Position numbers and translations under genes: made by a program. From NCBI GenBank assembly GCA_964398055.1, contig CAYNLK010000011.1, positions 95,713 through 159,712 on the forward strand: DNA of 64,000 nucleotides, given 5' to 3'. The notes under the pieces were generated by a model that was given only the letters and a program-made list of their open reading frames with translations, was not told the DNA's origin and made no database searches. This document shows positions 50,739-59,141 of the stretch, piece after piece (positions within the stretch are counted from its first letter, which is position 1; each line of letters begins with the position of its first letter). The stretch comes from CAYNLK01 sp964398055 (GTDB lineage Bacteria > Chloroflexota > Anaerolineae > 4572-78 > J111).

Positions 50739-51251
50739 CTATTGGTGACGGTAGTTGAGGTGAAAGGTGAGGCCGTCGGCCGTGGTGGTCAGGCCGACCA
50801 GGCTAAAACCAGGGGGGAGTTGGCGGGTGATCGCCTGGCCGATCCGGGCGCCCAGATCGGCCAGCTCCGGCGGCAGCCAGCCGGCCGGAATTTTGAGAAA
50901 GCCGATTTTGAGCCAGTGAAGCTGGCTAACCACGGCCGCTCCTCGACTTTCCAGGGTTAGCCCCAACTGGACCACCGGCTTCAGCCCACCGATTTCAACC
51001 GGCATAGTGACCGCCACCCGGCCACCCGGTTCAAAATCGACCAGGACCGGCTGCTCAAGAGTTTGGGCAGCCAACCGGCTGACCGTCTGCTCCGACAGAA
51101 ACAGGCTGACCTCGGCCGGGGCGGTTACCGGCTGGGCCAGGAGGGGTGAGTCTGCCCAGGCCGCCAACAACAGCAAAAAGATCACGGCCAGCAACAGGCC
51201 CAGCAGCCCCCCCAAAATCAAGCCAAAACAGCCTAGTTGAGAGCGACTCAT
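50739..51251 (-). CDS. Membrane-anchored YpmS/LmeA-like paralogue 1
   Basis: 170 residues. One membrane segment (about 9-35, GLILGGLLGLLLAVIFLLLL), then an extracellular domain of about 130 residues rich in beta strands: VSLFLSEQTVSRLAAQTLEQ, AVTMPVEIGGLKPVVQLGLT, GFSLVGLTTTADGLTFHLNY. The pattern of a short anchor followed by SEQ-like helix and lipid-binding-like beta sheet resembles the DUF2140/YpmS or LmeA group, which is tentative. It is similar in layout and sequence pattern to the protein encoded just upstream, so the pair arose by tandem duplication. The stop of the upstream gene overlaps its start (ATGA). Confidence 0.65.
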   Translation of the reverse strand: MSRSQLGCFGLILGGLLGLLLAVIFLLLLAAWADSPLLAQPVTAPAEVSLFLSEQTVSRLAAQTLEQPVLVDFEPGGRVAVTMPVEIGGLKPVVQLGLTLESRGAAVVSQLHWLKIGFLKIPAGWLPPELADLGARIGQAITRQLPPGFSLVGLTTTADGLTFHLNYRHQ

Positions 51252-51829
51252 GGGGCGGCGCGGGCCTCCAACCATAGTTTGGTCTCATCGCTGCCCAGGC
51301 CGGTGAGAAAAAGAGGCATATTCAGGACCGTCGACAGCTCCTGCCAGGCCTGGTTGACATCCCGGTTGATGGCGGGCAGGTTGTGGTTAAAAAAGTTGGC
51401 CAGTTCCGGGGGCAGGTCGAACCCAAGCAGTTGGGTATCGATCAATTGCACGGTTATAGCCTGGTCCACCAGTTGCAGCCCAAATAGACCGGTGATTTGG
51501 ATAGGCACAGCTACGCCAAAGGCAGAGAGCGTGGTATCCAACTGGAGCCTGAACTGGTTGCCCGGCAGGATATCGAGGTTGACAGTTTCGGCGATGGCAG
51601 TCTGGATGATCCGCTCCAGGAAACTTTCGCTGAGGGTCAGGCGCAGGTCTGGCGTGACGTTGGGCGCGGCGGTAACGGGGGGAACAGTGGTCGTCAGCGC
51701 CCAGCCCAGCGCCAGCAGGAACAACAGCAGGCCGCCACCCAACAGGCCCAACAACAGACCAACAAGGCAACCCCAGCCGGCCTGCCCGATTGAATTCACA
51801 TCGACCGATGACTGACTATTGGCAACCAT
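51248..51829 (-). CDS. Membrane-anchored YpmS/LmeA-like paralogue 2
   Basis: 193 residues. Longer N-terminal segment with one membrane helix (about 20-45, GCLVGLLLGLLGGGLLLFLL), then the same kind of extracellular domain: LRLTLSESFLERIIQTAIAE, LPGNQFRLQLDTTLSAFGVA, IQITGLFGLQLVDQAITVQL. It shares architecture with the following gene (LSESFLERIIQ matches LSEQTVSRLAA) but they have diverged. No catalytic motif is visible. Lipid or surface-polymer binding is possible and unproven. ATG 51829 has only a weak ribosome site. Nothing in the upstream DNA looks like a strong promoter. Confidence 0.6.
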   Translation of the reverse strand: MVANSQSSVDVNSIGQAGWGCLVGLLLGLLGGGLLLFLLALGWALTTTVPPVTAAPNVTPDLRLTLSESFLERIIQTAIAETVNLDILPGNQFRLQLDTTLSAFGVAVPIQITGLFGLQLVDQAITVQLIDTQLLGFDLPPELANFFNHNLPAINRDVNQAWQELSTVLNMPLFLTGLGSDETKLWLEARAAP

Positions 51830-51983
51830 ACCCAAATTGATGATTTTACGCCAAGGGCGAAAGATAATCAACTTTTTTCAAAAGAAATTATACGTTTTTC
51901 GATTTGGGTCAGGCCCTGAGCTAAAACAAAATATGAATATCAACCCATTTCCAAGAAAAACTCATTGAATATTTCTGGCTTAA

Positions 51984-52052
51984 GCCTTATTATCTGTATA
52001 AGGCAGAGCAGGTATTTCAACCCGGGAGAAGTACCTGCCCCAAAGCAAACCA
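51984..52052. other. Two short hairpins upstream of ytfQ
   Basis: GCCTTAT / ATAAGGC (about 51985-52005) and GCAGGTA / TACCTGC (about 52010-52040) lie in the leader region of the sugar importer operon. A weak -10 (TACAAT, 52088-52093) follows. They may be operator or leader structures. Confidence 0.35.
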
Positions 52053-52109
52053 CAATCCAATAATTTAAGTTTAATCCAAGTAGTATCTACAATACAGGAG
52101 TGGAGAATA

Positions 52110-53132
52110 ATGAAGAGGTTATTCTTGGTGTTCATGGTGTTAACTGTGGTGTTCTTACTGGCTGCTTGCACCGGCCTGCCTGCTGCTCCGGCGCCGGCGG
52201 AACAACCGGCCCAGCCTGAAGCTGCTCAAGCTGAACCGGCCGCCAAAGAAAAGAAGACTTATGACGATCTGGTGGTTGGTTATGCCCAGATTGGGGCCGA
52301 GAGCGAGTGGCGTACCGCCAACACGGCTTCCATCAAGGAGACCGCGGAACAATTGGGTGTGGAACTGAAGTTCTCGGACGCGCAGCAGAAGCAAGAGAAC
52401 CAGATCAAGGCGCTGCGCTCATTCATCGCCCAGAAGGTTGATGTGATTGGCATCCCGCCGGTAGTGGAAACCGGTTGGGAAACGGTTTTCAAGGAAGCCA
52501 AGGATGCCGGCATTCCGATCATTCTGGTTGACCGCCGCGCCGACGTGCCTGAAGACCTCTACGTGACTTATCTGGGTTCTGACTTTGTGGAAGAGGGTCG
52601 TAACTCGGCTCGGGTGATGGCCAAACTGATGGAAGGCAAAGGCAACATTGTCGAGCTGGTCGGCACGGTTGGTTCTGCTCCGGCCAATGACCGCGGTAAA
52701 GGCTTCCGCGAAATCCTGGAAGAGTACCCTGATATGGTCATCATGGACTCGCAATCCGGTGACTTTACCCGGGCCAAAGGCAAAGAAGTGATGGAGGCCT
52801 TCCTGAAAAAGCACGGTGATAAGATCGATGCCGTGTACGCCCACAACGACGATATGGCCATCGGGGCCATCCAGGCCATTGAAGAGTATGGCCTGAAGCC
52901 CGGCGAGGATATCATCATCGTGTCGATCGACGCGGTCCGGGGCGCCTTTGAGGCGATGATAGCCGGCAAATTGAATGCCACGGTTGAGTGCAACCCGCTG
53001 TTAGGCCCGCAGTTCTATGAGTTAGCTCTGAAGGTGGTCAACGGCGAAGAAGTGCCCAAGTGGGTTCCCTCTGAAGAAAGTATCTATTACCCTGACAACG
53101 CCGAAGAAATCTTGCCGACTCGCAAATACTAA
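52110..53132 (+). CDS. ytfQ: Galactofuranose-type sugar-binding lipoprotein
   Basis: 340 residues. Signal and lipobox (LLAAC, Cys20), then a periplasmic-binding type I fold closely similar to E. coli YtfQ: VGYAQIGAESEWRTANTASI, QQKQENQIKALRSFIAQKVD, IGIPPVVETGWETVFKEAKD, SQSGDFTRAKGKEVMEAFLK, VYAHNDDMAIGAIQAIEEYG. Captures a furanose sugar outside the cell for the importer encoded downstream. Strong ribosome site (GGAGTGGAG) before ATG. A stem-loop and repeat element C separate it from the ATPase gene, which may keep its expression higher than the rest. Confidence 0.9.
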   Translation: MKRLFLVFMVLTVVFLLAACTGLPAAPAPAEQPAQPEAAQAEPAAKEKKTYDDLVVGYAQIGAESEWRTANTASIKETAEQLGVELKFSDAQQKQENQIKALRSFIAQKVDVIGIPPVVETGWETVFKEAKDAGIPIILVDRRADVPEDLYVTYLGSDFVEEGRNSARVMAKLMEGKGNIVELVGTVGSAPANDRGKGFREILEEYPDMVIMDSQSGDFTRAKGKEVMEAFLKKHGDKIDAVYAHNDDMAIGAIQAIEEYGLKPGEDIIIVSIDAVRGAFEAMIAGKLNATVECNPLLGPQFYELALKVVNGEEVPKWVPSEESIYYPDNAEEILPTRKY

Positions 53133-53198
53133 AATTAGGGTGTCGTCATTGCGAATAAGAGTTGGTATCTACGCACTCGCTAAAAGATAACTCCAACC

Positions 53199-53230
53199 AA
53201 GAAGCGGCGTTAATTTTAGCGCCGCTTCTT
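53199..53230 (+). terminator. Intergenic stem-loop after ytfQ
   Basis: AAGAAGCGGCG (53199-53209) and CGCCGCTTCTT (53220-53230) form a perfect 11-bp stem with a 10-nt loop, 66 nt past the ytfQ stop. The T tail (TCATCATAAA) is short, so read-through into ytfR is likely. Confidence 0.6.
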
Positions 53231-53249
53231 TCATCATAAAAAGGTTCTT

Positions 53250-53335
53250 TGAGGTTGGGCGTGTCCGACATTTTAGGCAGACCGGGGATGTGTCTCCCCG
53301 GTGCTTTCCAAAAATTTTGGACGCACCCTCGAGGT
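53250..53335. repeat. Inverted-repeat element, GGGTGCGTCC family, copy C
   Basis: The left end GGGCGTGTCCGACATTTTAG and the complement of the right end (GGGTGCGTCCAAAATTTTTG) are inverted repeats. The centre CGGGGATGTGTCTCCCCG forms an inner hairpin like copy B. It lies inside the ytfQ-ytfR gap. Confidence 0.8.
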
Positions 53336-53360
53336 TGAAGAATCAGAGGTAGGGAACATT

Positions 53361-54878
53361 ATGTCGGAATCTAATAATTATCTTCTCACGATGACCGGGA
53401 TAGACAAAGCCTTTCCCGGGGTGCAAGCCCTTGAAGGTGTAGATTTTTTTCTCAAAAGGGGTGAGATCCATGCCCTGGTGGGCGAAAACGGCGCGGGCAA
53501 GTCTACCCTGATTAAGGTGTTAACCGGTGTAGAGCGACAGGATGCCGGCGTCATTGTCCTCGACGGCAAAGAAATCCTGGCCAAATCGCCCCAACATGCC
53601 CAGGAACTGGGGATCAGCACGGTCTACCAGGAGATCAATCTATGCCCTAATCTAACAGTCGCCGAAAATATTTTGATTGGCCGGGAACCAAGAAAAGCAG
53701 GAAGTATTGATTGGCGGACCATGAATGCCCGGGCCAAGCAAATTCTGCAACGGCTGGATATTGACATCGATGTGACCCAGACCCTGGGCGCCTATTCGGT
53801 AGCTATCCAGCAAATGGCGGCCATTGCCCGGGCTCTCGAAATTTCATCGGCCAAGCTGCTGATCCTGGACGAGCCTACGTCCAGCCTTGATGCCCATGAA
53901 ACCGATGAACTGTTCCAGGTGATGCGTAAATTAAAAGATGAGGGTATGGGCATTATCTTCATCACCCATTTTATTGATCAGGTCTACGAAGTGGCGGATA
54001 GAATTACGGTCCTCAGAAATGGGAAACTGGTGGGGACCTATGAAACAGCGGTCATACCGTATATGGAGTTGGTTGCCAAAATGATCGGCCGCACGCTGAG
54101 TGACTTTGATGATATGTCAAAAATCAAGCGAGAGAGCAGCCAACATATTAAAACAGAAGCCCTATTGCAGGCCAAAGAACTGGGCCGGACCGGCTCGATT
54201 GAACCCTTTGATCTGGATTTGCATGCCGGCGAAGTGGTTGGTTTTGCCGGGCTGTTGGGCTCGGGGCGGACCGAAACCGCCCGCCTCCTGTTTGGGGTTG
54301 ACAAACCTGATAGCGGCTCTTTAACCTTCGCCGGGAAAATTGTTAAAAAGTTTTCGCCGCTGGCTTCCATTACCAGGGGTATTGCCTTCTGTCCTGAAGA
54401 TAGAAAAGCTGACGGGCTGGCGGATGACCTGACCGTCAGGGAAAATATTATTCTGGCCATACAGGCCAGCCGGGGCTGGTTCAAATTTCTCAGCAAGCCA
54501 AAGCAGTATGAACTGGCCGAAAAGTACATCAATTTGCTGGGCATCACCACCCCCTCGGCCGATCAGAAAGTGAAATATCTGAGTGGCGGTAACCAGCAAA
54601 AGGTTATCCTCGCCCGTTGGCTGGCCACCAATCCCCAGCTTTTGATCCTGGATGAACCCACCCGAGGTATTGACGTGGGCGCCAAAGCTGAAATTCAAAA
54701 ACTGGTGCTTGAACTGGCTGACGAAGGCAAGGCTTGTGTGTTTATCTCCTCAGAGTTAGAGGAAGTCTTGCGTACCAGCCACCGGGTGATGGTCTTGAGA
54801 GACCGGGAGAAAGTGACCGAATTTTCCGGTGATGAAATCGATGAACATAAGATTATGCAAACGATGGCGGGGAGTTGA
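53361..54878 (+). CDS. ytfR: Sugar ABC transporter ATP-binding protein, YtfR type
   Basis: 505 residues from ATG 53361 (AGGG 6 nt upstream). Two fused ATPase domains. Domain 1: Walker A ALVGENGAGKSTLIKVLTG, a signature region that is poor (YSVAIQQMAAIARALEIS), Walker B LLILDEPTSSLDAHETDELF. Domain 2: GLLGSGRTETARLLFG in place of a classic Walker A, full signature LSGGNQQKVILARWL and Walker B LLILDEPTRGIDVGA. This asymmetry is normal for ribose/galactofuranose-type transporters. Hydrolyses ATP to drive uptake through YtfT and YjfF. Confidence 0.92.
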   Translation: MSESNNYLLTMTGIDKAFPGVQALEGVDFFLKRGEIHALVGENGAGKSTLIKVLTGVERQDAGVIVLDGKEILAKSPQHAQELGISTVYQEINLCPNLTVAENILIGREPRKAGSIDWRTMNARAKQILQRLDIDIDVTQTLGAYSVAIQQMAAIARALEISSAKLLILDEPTSSLDAHETDELFQVMRKLKDEGMGIIFITHFIDQVYEVADRITVLRNGKLVGTYETAVIPYMELVAKMIGRTLSDFDDMSKIKRESSQHIKTEALLQAKELGRTGSIEPFDLDLHAGEVVGFAGLLGSGRTETARLLFGVDKPDSGSLTFAGKIVKKFSPLASITRGIAFCPEDRKADGLADDLTVRENIILAIQASRGWFKFLSKPKQYELAEKYINLLGITTPSADQKVKYLSGGNQQKVILARWLATNPQLLILDEPTRGIDVGAKAEIQKLVLELADEGKACVFISSELEEVLRTSHRVMVLRDREKVTEFSGDEIDEHKIMQTMAGS

Positions 54879-54880
54879 AG

Positions 54881-55945
54881 ATGTCAAAATTATCCTGGAG
54901 ACATTTAAGGGATAGTCAACTGTTTTGGCCTTTAGTGGCCCTGGCTTTGATTATGATCTTTAATCTGATCTTTGTACCCGGTTTTTTTACCCTTGAGATT
55001 AAAGATGGTCATCTGTTTGGTAGCCTGATCGATGTAGTGAACCGCGGCGCGCCGTTGATGCTACTGGCCATTGGGATGACGATGGTGATTGCCACGGCCG
55101 GGGTTGATCTTTCGGTTGGGGCAGTAATGGCCATCTCGGCCGGCGCGGCTGCCGTTCTGATTAATCCGGCTCTGGGCCGACAATTGATCGGTTCCGAAAA
55201 ACTGATCGAGAATGTGACCGCCACACCCTTGTGGGTCGTGATTCTGGTAGCGCTGGTAGTTTCTACACTCTGCGGGATATGGAATGGCTTGCTGGTGTCC
55301 CGAGCTAACATCCAACCCATGGTCGCCACCCTCGTCCTGATGGTCGCCGGGCGGGGCATCGCCCAGTTAATCACTAACGGGCAAATTATCACCATTTATT
55401 ATTCACCTTACTTCTTTGTTGGGAACGGCTATTTACTGGGTTTGCCTTTCACCCTCTTCATCGTGGCCGCTGTTTATCTGTTCGCCTGGCTGATGACCAG
55501 AAGGACGGCCATCGGGCTGTTCGTAGAATCGGTTGGGATCAACGCCAGCTCCAGCTTTTTCAGCGGGATCAATGAGAAGAACATCAAGCTGATTGCCTAC
55601 ACCTTTTGCGGTTTCTGCGCCGGAATTGCCGGGTTGATCGTCAGTTCAAACGTCAAAAGCGCCGACGCCAACAATATTGGGCTTTTTTCAGAGCTGGATG
55701 CGATTCTGGCCGTCGTCATTGGCGGGACCTTGATGTCGGGCGGCCGCTTTTCGCTGCTGGCCAGTGTGGTGGGCGCCTTGATTATTCAGGCCACCACCAC
55801 CACAATGTACGCCCTGGGCGTTCCGGCAATGGCTGCTTCGGCCATCAAAGCCCTGGTGGTGTTAATCGTCATCCTACTTTATTCGGAACAGTTTAAGAAT
55901 GTGCTGGGCAGAGTTATTGAGCGGAAAGGAGTCCAACCATCATGA
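54881..55945 (+). CDS. ytfT: Sugar ABC transporter permease, YtfT type
   Basis: 354 residues, about nine membrane segments. Characteristic stretches GHLFGSLIDVVNRGAPLMLL, AIGMTMVIATAGVDLSVGAV, MAISAGAAAVL, IWNGLLVSRANIQPMVATLV, LMVAGRGIAQLITNGQIITI, and ADANNIGLFSELDAILAVVI at the C-terminal end, matching RbsC-like and YtfT proteins. ATG 54881 with GGGGAG 6 nt upstream; a TTG two codons earlier is less likely. Its stop overlaps the next gene by ATGA. Confidence 0.9.
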   Translation: MSKLSWRHLRDSQLFWPLVALALIMIFNLIFVPGFFTLEIKDGHLFGSLIDVVNRGAPLMLLAIGMTMVIATAGVDLSVGAVMAISAGAAAVLINPALGRQLIGSEKLIENVTATPLWVVILVALVVSTLCGIWNGLLVSRANIQPMVATLVLMVAGRGIAQLITNGQIITIYYSPYFFVGNGYLLGLPFTLFIVAAVYLFAWLMTRRTAIGLFVESVGINASSSFFSGINEKNIKLIAYTFCGFCAGIAGLIVSSNVKSADANNIGLFSELDAILAVVIGGTLMSGGRFSLLASVVGALIIQATTTTMYALGVPAMAASAIKALVVLIVILLYSEQFKNVLGRVIERKGVQPS

Positions 55946-57000
55946 AGAATTTAAGAATAGAGCGAAAATTCATACCCCTCCTGGCCACAATTATCCTCTT
56001 CATCTTGGGTTACACATATGGCGCAACTCAATATGTGGGTATGCGTGACTCACAAGTATTCTTGAACCTTCTTATTGATAACGCCTTTTTGCTCATCACC
56101 TCGATTGGGATGACCTTTGTGATCCTGTCGGGCGGCATCGATCTTTCCGTTGGGGCAGTGATTGCTCTCACCACGGTTGCTTCAGCCCATTTGCTGGAAA
56201 AAGAGGGGCTGAGTCCGGCCCTGGTCATTCCGCTGATGCTGCTGATGGGGGCCGCATTGGGGGCAATTATGGGCGGCATCATTCACTTCTTCAAGGTGCA
56301 GCCCTTTATTGTGACCCTGGCGGGCATGTTTTTTGCCAGGGGGATGTGCTTTTTCATCAGTCTCGATGCCATTTCCATTAGCGATCCTTTCTACCGGGCC
56401 GTAGCCCTCTACCGGATTCCCTTGTTTGGTGGTACGTTTATCTCAGCCAATGTTGCTATTGCCCTGGTGGTCCTGGCGGCGGCCATCTATCTGGCTCACT
56501 TCACCCACTTTGGCCGGACTGTTTACGCCATTGGCGGTAATGAGCAATCGGCTCTGCTCATGGGGCTGCCGGTGGCCCGGACCAAAGTGCTGGTCTACAC
56601 CCTGAGCGGTTTCTTGTCATCGCTGGCCGGCATCGTTTACAGCATCTATCTGTTATCGGGTTATGGGCTCAACGCCATGATGCTCGAATTGGATGCGATT
56701 GCCGCGGTGGTCATTGGCGGCACGCTGCTCAGCGGCGGCGTGGGTTATGTGTTTGGGACGCTGTTTGGCGTTTTGATCACCGGCTTAATCCAGGTGCTCA
56801 TTATGTTCAACGGTGAGCTTAGTTCCTGGTGGACCAGAATCGCCATCGGCTTGCTCACCCTGATCTTCATCGGCGTTCAAAGCGCCTTTGCTGCTTCAGG
56901 CCAAAAGCGCCGACAAATTACGATTGCGGCGCGCAAGAGAGAGAAAAACGGAGTCGCCGAGAGCGAAGAGGCCAATCAAGGTCAAACTGTACTGGCCTAG
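55942..57000 (+). CDS. yjfF: Sugar ABC transporter permease, YjfF type
   Basis: 352 residues, about nine membrane segments, second permease of the importer. Landmarks: MRDSQVFLNLLIDNAFLLIT, SIGMTFVILSGGIDLSVGAV, IHFFKVQPFIVTLAGMFFAR, GGNEQSALLMGLPVARTKVL, MLELDAIAAVVIGGTLLSGG. The C-terminal tail is basic and Gln/Glu-rich (KRRQITIAARKREKNGVAES). YtfQ-YtfR-YtfT-YjfF in this order is the E. coli galactofuranose importer layout, so galactofuranose is the best guess for the substrate. Confidence 0.9.
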   Translation: MKNLRIERKFIPLLATIILFILGYTYGATQYVGMRDSQVFLNLLIDNAFLLITSIGMTFVILSGGIDLSVGAVIALTTVASAHLLEKEGLSPALVIPLMLLMGAALGAIMGGIIHFFKVQPFIVTLAGMFFARGMCFFISLDAISISDPFYRAVALYRIPLFGGTFISANVAIALVVLAAAIYLAHFTHFGRTVYAIGGNEQSALLMGLPVARTKVLVYTLSGFLSSLAGIVYSIYLLSGYGLNAMMLELDAIAAVVIGGTLLSGGVGYVFGTLFGVLITGLIQVLIMFNGELSSWWTRIAIGLLTLIFIGVQSAFAASGQKRRQITIAARKREKNGVAESEEANQGQTVLA

Positions 57001-57028
57001 GCCAGTACCCGGTGCGAAACGGAAGCCG

Positions 57029-57065
57029 GGGCATCCTATGCCCGGCGGTAGGGCATAGGATGCCC
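57029..57065. repeat. GGGCATCCTATGCCC inverted repeat between yjfF and the lipoprotein gene
   Basis: GGGCATCCTATGCCC (57029-57043) and GGGCATAGGATGCCC (57051-57065) form a perfect 15-bp stem. Outer arms (CGGTGCGAAAC about 57010 and GTTTCGTACCG about 57080-57090) extend the fold. Partial CTAGGCCAGT sequence flanks both sides. Confidence 0.8.
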
Positions 57066-57170
57066 TATCTACTACGGAGTTTCGTACCGAAAACTAGGCC
57101 AGTTACTATTGCTGGTCAAGAAGCTCTTTAAAGTCCAATGTATTTGACATCATAAAAAGGAGCAAGAGAG

Positions 57171-58109
57171 ATGGATACATCAAAGAAGATGTGGTTGGGC
57201 CTGTTGATCGTATCGTTGTTGATTGTGGTAATTGCCACCGGGTGCAGGGGTGGTCAGGGCGGGGCTGAATCAACGCCCTTGCCTACCTCAGTAAAAGACT
57301 GGTCGCTCATCCCCATCAACATCACCGAGTCTCCGGCAGACGACGGCGGGATAATTCTGCACGTGGACCTGGCCGCCCGCAATGACTCCGGTGAGTGGAG
57401 TTCGATAGCGGCTGCGGCGCCTAAGGATAAGCCGACCAAGCTGACCGGCCCGGATGGGAAAGAATACCCGTGCGACACGGTCCAGGTGAGTAGCGGCGGA
57501 CACTATTTGCCTCCCGGTTTTCAAATGCAAGGTTACATCTCCAGGCGAGAGGGCAAACAAACCCTGTATGTGGAATGTAAAGTGCCAACATCATTATCGG
57601 CTGGCTCTCTAACCATCCCTTACACCCTTGTAACCGGAGAGTACGACTATTATGAAAAAGGCCAAAACGTCTTTCAAAGCCAGTTGAAGGTCGATTTGGC
57701 CCAGGCGACCTCAACCCTTACTTATCCGGTGGCCGCATCAGAAGTTCAACCTCATGCCATTACCGAAGAAATACCTGCTTTGAACAAGTGTACTTTAATC
57801 AATACCGGCGTTAACCGCACTGACAATGGCATTTCGTTCCAGTGGAAAGTCACCAATCCGGGCGAATATGGCACCAAAGTTCACATTGGTACACCCCCTG
57901 TTCTAGGGAGCGATGGCATTGTGTACGGGGCCCGGGTTAGTCCTGACATCGTCGATGTGCCCACCGCCGGTCCAGATGGAGGCACCTCAGAATTTGAAAC
58001 ACAGGTCGAGGTTCCCCCGGAGGTCAAGGAACTTTATCTCTTGTTAAGCGTCGAGCAAAAACGTGAAAGACTTTTTTCAAACTATTTGATCGACTTGACC
58101 GATCTTTAA
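57171..58109 (+). CDS. Secreted lipoprotein of unknown function
   Basis: 312 residues. Signal and lipobox (VIATGC, Cys25), a TPLPT linker, then two beta-rich halves. Stretches such as WSLIPINITESPADDGGIIL and SGGHYLPPGFQMQGYISRRE suggest an immunoglobulin-like or Ca-binding fold, and CTLINTGVNRTDNGISFQWK begins the second half. No catalytic motif. Its position right after the sugar importer could mean a surface role in sugar capture, but repeat DNA separates it from yjfF. AAAGGAGCAAGAGAG precedes the ATG. A terminator hairpin follows at 58138-58168. Confidence 0.65.
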   Translation: MDTSKKMWLGLLIVSLLIVVIATGCRGGQGGAESTPLPTSVKDWSLIPINITESPADDGGIILHVDLAARNDSGEWSSIAAAAPKDKPTKLTGPDGKEYPCDTVQVSSGGHYLPPGFQMQGYISRREGKQTLYVECKVPTSLSAGSLTIPYTLVTGEYDYYEKGQNVFQSQLKVDLAQATSTLTYPVAASEVQPHAITEEIPALNKCTLINTGVNRTDNGISFQWKVTNPGEYGTKVHIGTPPVLGSDGIVYGARVSPDIVDVPTAGPDGGTSEFETQVEVPPEVKELYLLLSVEQKRERLFSNYLIDLTDL

Positions 58110-58137
58110 TAGCCAAACGCCTGAATAGTCAAATAAA

Positions 58138-58168
58138 AATTGCCTGCCGCATTAACTGGCAGGCAATT
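58138..58168 (+). terminator. Terminator of the lipoprotein gene
   Basis: AATTGCCTGCC (58138-58148), 9-nt loop, GGCAGGCAATT (58158-58168), followed by GTCTTTT. Confidence 0.75.
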
Positions 58169-58244
58169 GTCTTTTAGGCAATCTCGACCTTCAGAATAGA
58201 TACCCGGCATGAGGATGGCAAAATTTGGTTCCATCCCGCCTGGT

Positions 58245-58302
58245 AAAACGTAAAATGTGATGCATGAATTTACGTTTCACGTTTTACGTTTCACGGATTT
58301 GA
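58245..58302. repeat. ACGTAAAATG / CACGTTTTACGTTTCACG word repeat
   Basis: AAAACGTAAAATGTG and TTTACGTTTCACGTTTTACG lie in inverse orientation 8-15 nt apart, another small word-type hairpin between converging genes. No parS-type palindrome is formed. Confidence 0.6.
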
Positions 58303-58382
58303 CCTCATTATCCCATCACATCCAAAAGATCCAATTTTCATTCCCGGTGGTGTGCCGTTAAACTCGTGATGACTCCCCTGTT

Positions 58383-58880
58383 TTAATCTTCAGAAGACTT
58401 GGGGAGAAGACGCTTAATCTTGGCAAAAACTTGCCAATACGCGCCCGGCGTATCCGTTCCGCCATCCACCGCCGACACAGTTTTGACCAGGTCGCCGTGA
58501 GTGACTGTGATTTGATAGGCAAAACATTCCTTACAAGCAGTATGTTTAGTGCTGGTAAGGTCAAAGAAGCCCAACTCATCAATTTCGGATAACAAGGTGG
58601 AGATCTCTTCGGGCGTCACCGTTTTCTCAACCGTAGTCCGACCATCGTCGCCTTCAATGCGCCCGTCGGGATAAAAGGCCCACACTTCATCGACGCACGT
58701 CGCCTCACCGATACGTTCATAAACCACAACCGCTCCGGCGTCTATAGCCGTTTGGACAACATCTGTCTGCCTGGCAACCGGAGTACAAACAACTTGAGCC
58801 ACGGGCGTCGCCGGAACGCGCCCCCCGCCGCACGAAGCCAGCCACAAGGCTGCCAGAATAAACCAAACGTGGTATTTCAT
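58383..58880 (-). CDS. Small secreted lipoprotein, DUF6438-like
   Basis: 165 residues. Signal and lipobox (WLASC, Cys17). The body has WAFYPDGRIEGDDGRTTVEK, TPEEISTLLSEIDELGFFDL, TACKECFAYQITVTHGDLVK and GGTDTPGAYWQVFAKI. The pattern of DGRI, followed by helix EEISTLL and a CxxC-like pair (TACKECFAY), is like small DUF6438 lipoproteins whose function is unknown. ATG 58880 with AGGAGG 6 nt upstream. A short in-frame extension to 58910 precedes the ribosome site and is not favoured. Confidence 0.7.
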   Translation of the reverse strand: MKYHVWFILAALWLASCGGGRVPATPVAQVVCTPVARQTDVVQTAIDAGAVVVYERIGEATCVDEVWAFYPDGRIEGDDGRTTVEKTVTPEEISTLLSEIDELGFFDLTSTKHTACKECFAYQITVTHGDLVKTVSAVDGGTDTPGAYWQVFAKIKRLLPKSSED

Positions 58881-59141
58881 TGCCGCCTCCTGCTGCAAAT
58901 CGATTCTCAAATTCTTTAGGTAGCTGCTTCCAGTATAAAGGCAATAATTTTTTTAGTCAAAAAAGAGCATTTTGTCAAACAAAAAGAGTACTATTTCACA
59001 AATCTAAACGAACTTTTGCTCCCTTGAGTTTGAAGAAATATAATGAACTCAGCGGGCTAAAATTTGCCGGACAAGGCTCTAGCAGTAGCGCCGTTTCAAT
59101 TCAAAATGAGGGTCAGCCGGTTTGATGACAGGGAGGGAACT
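58881..59141. other. Intergenic region between divergent genes, no gene seen
   Basis: 261 nt, AT-rich (TTTTTTTAGTCAAAAAAGAG around 58947-58966). I see promoter-like AT richness on both sides but no clear hexamer pair, repeat or RNA. Confidence 0.5.
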
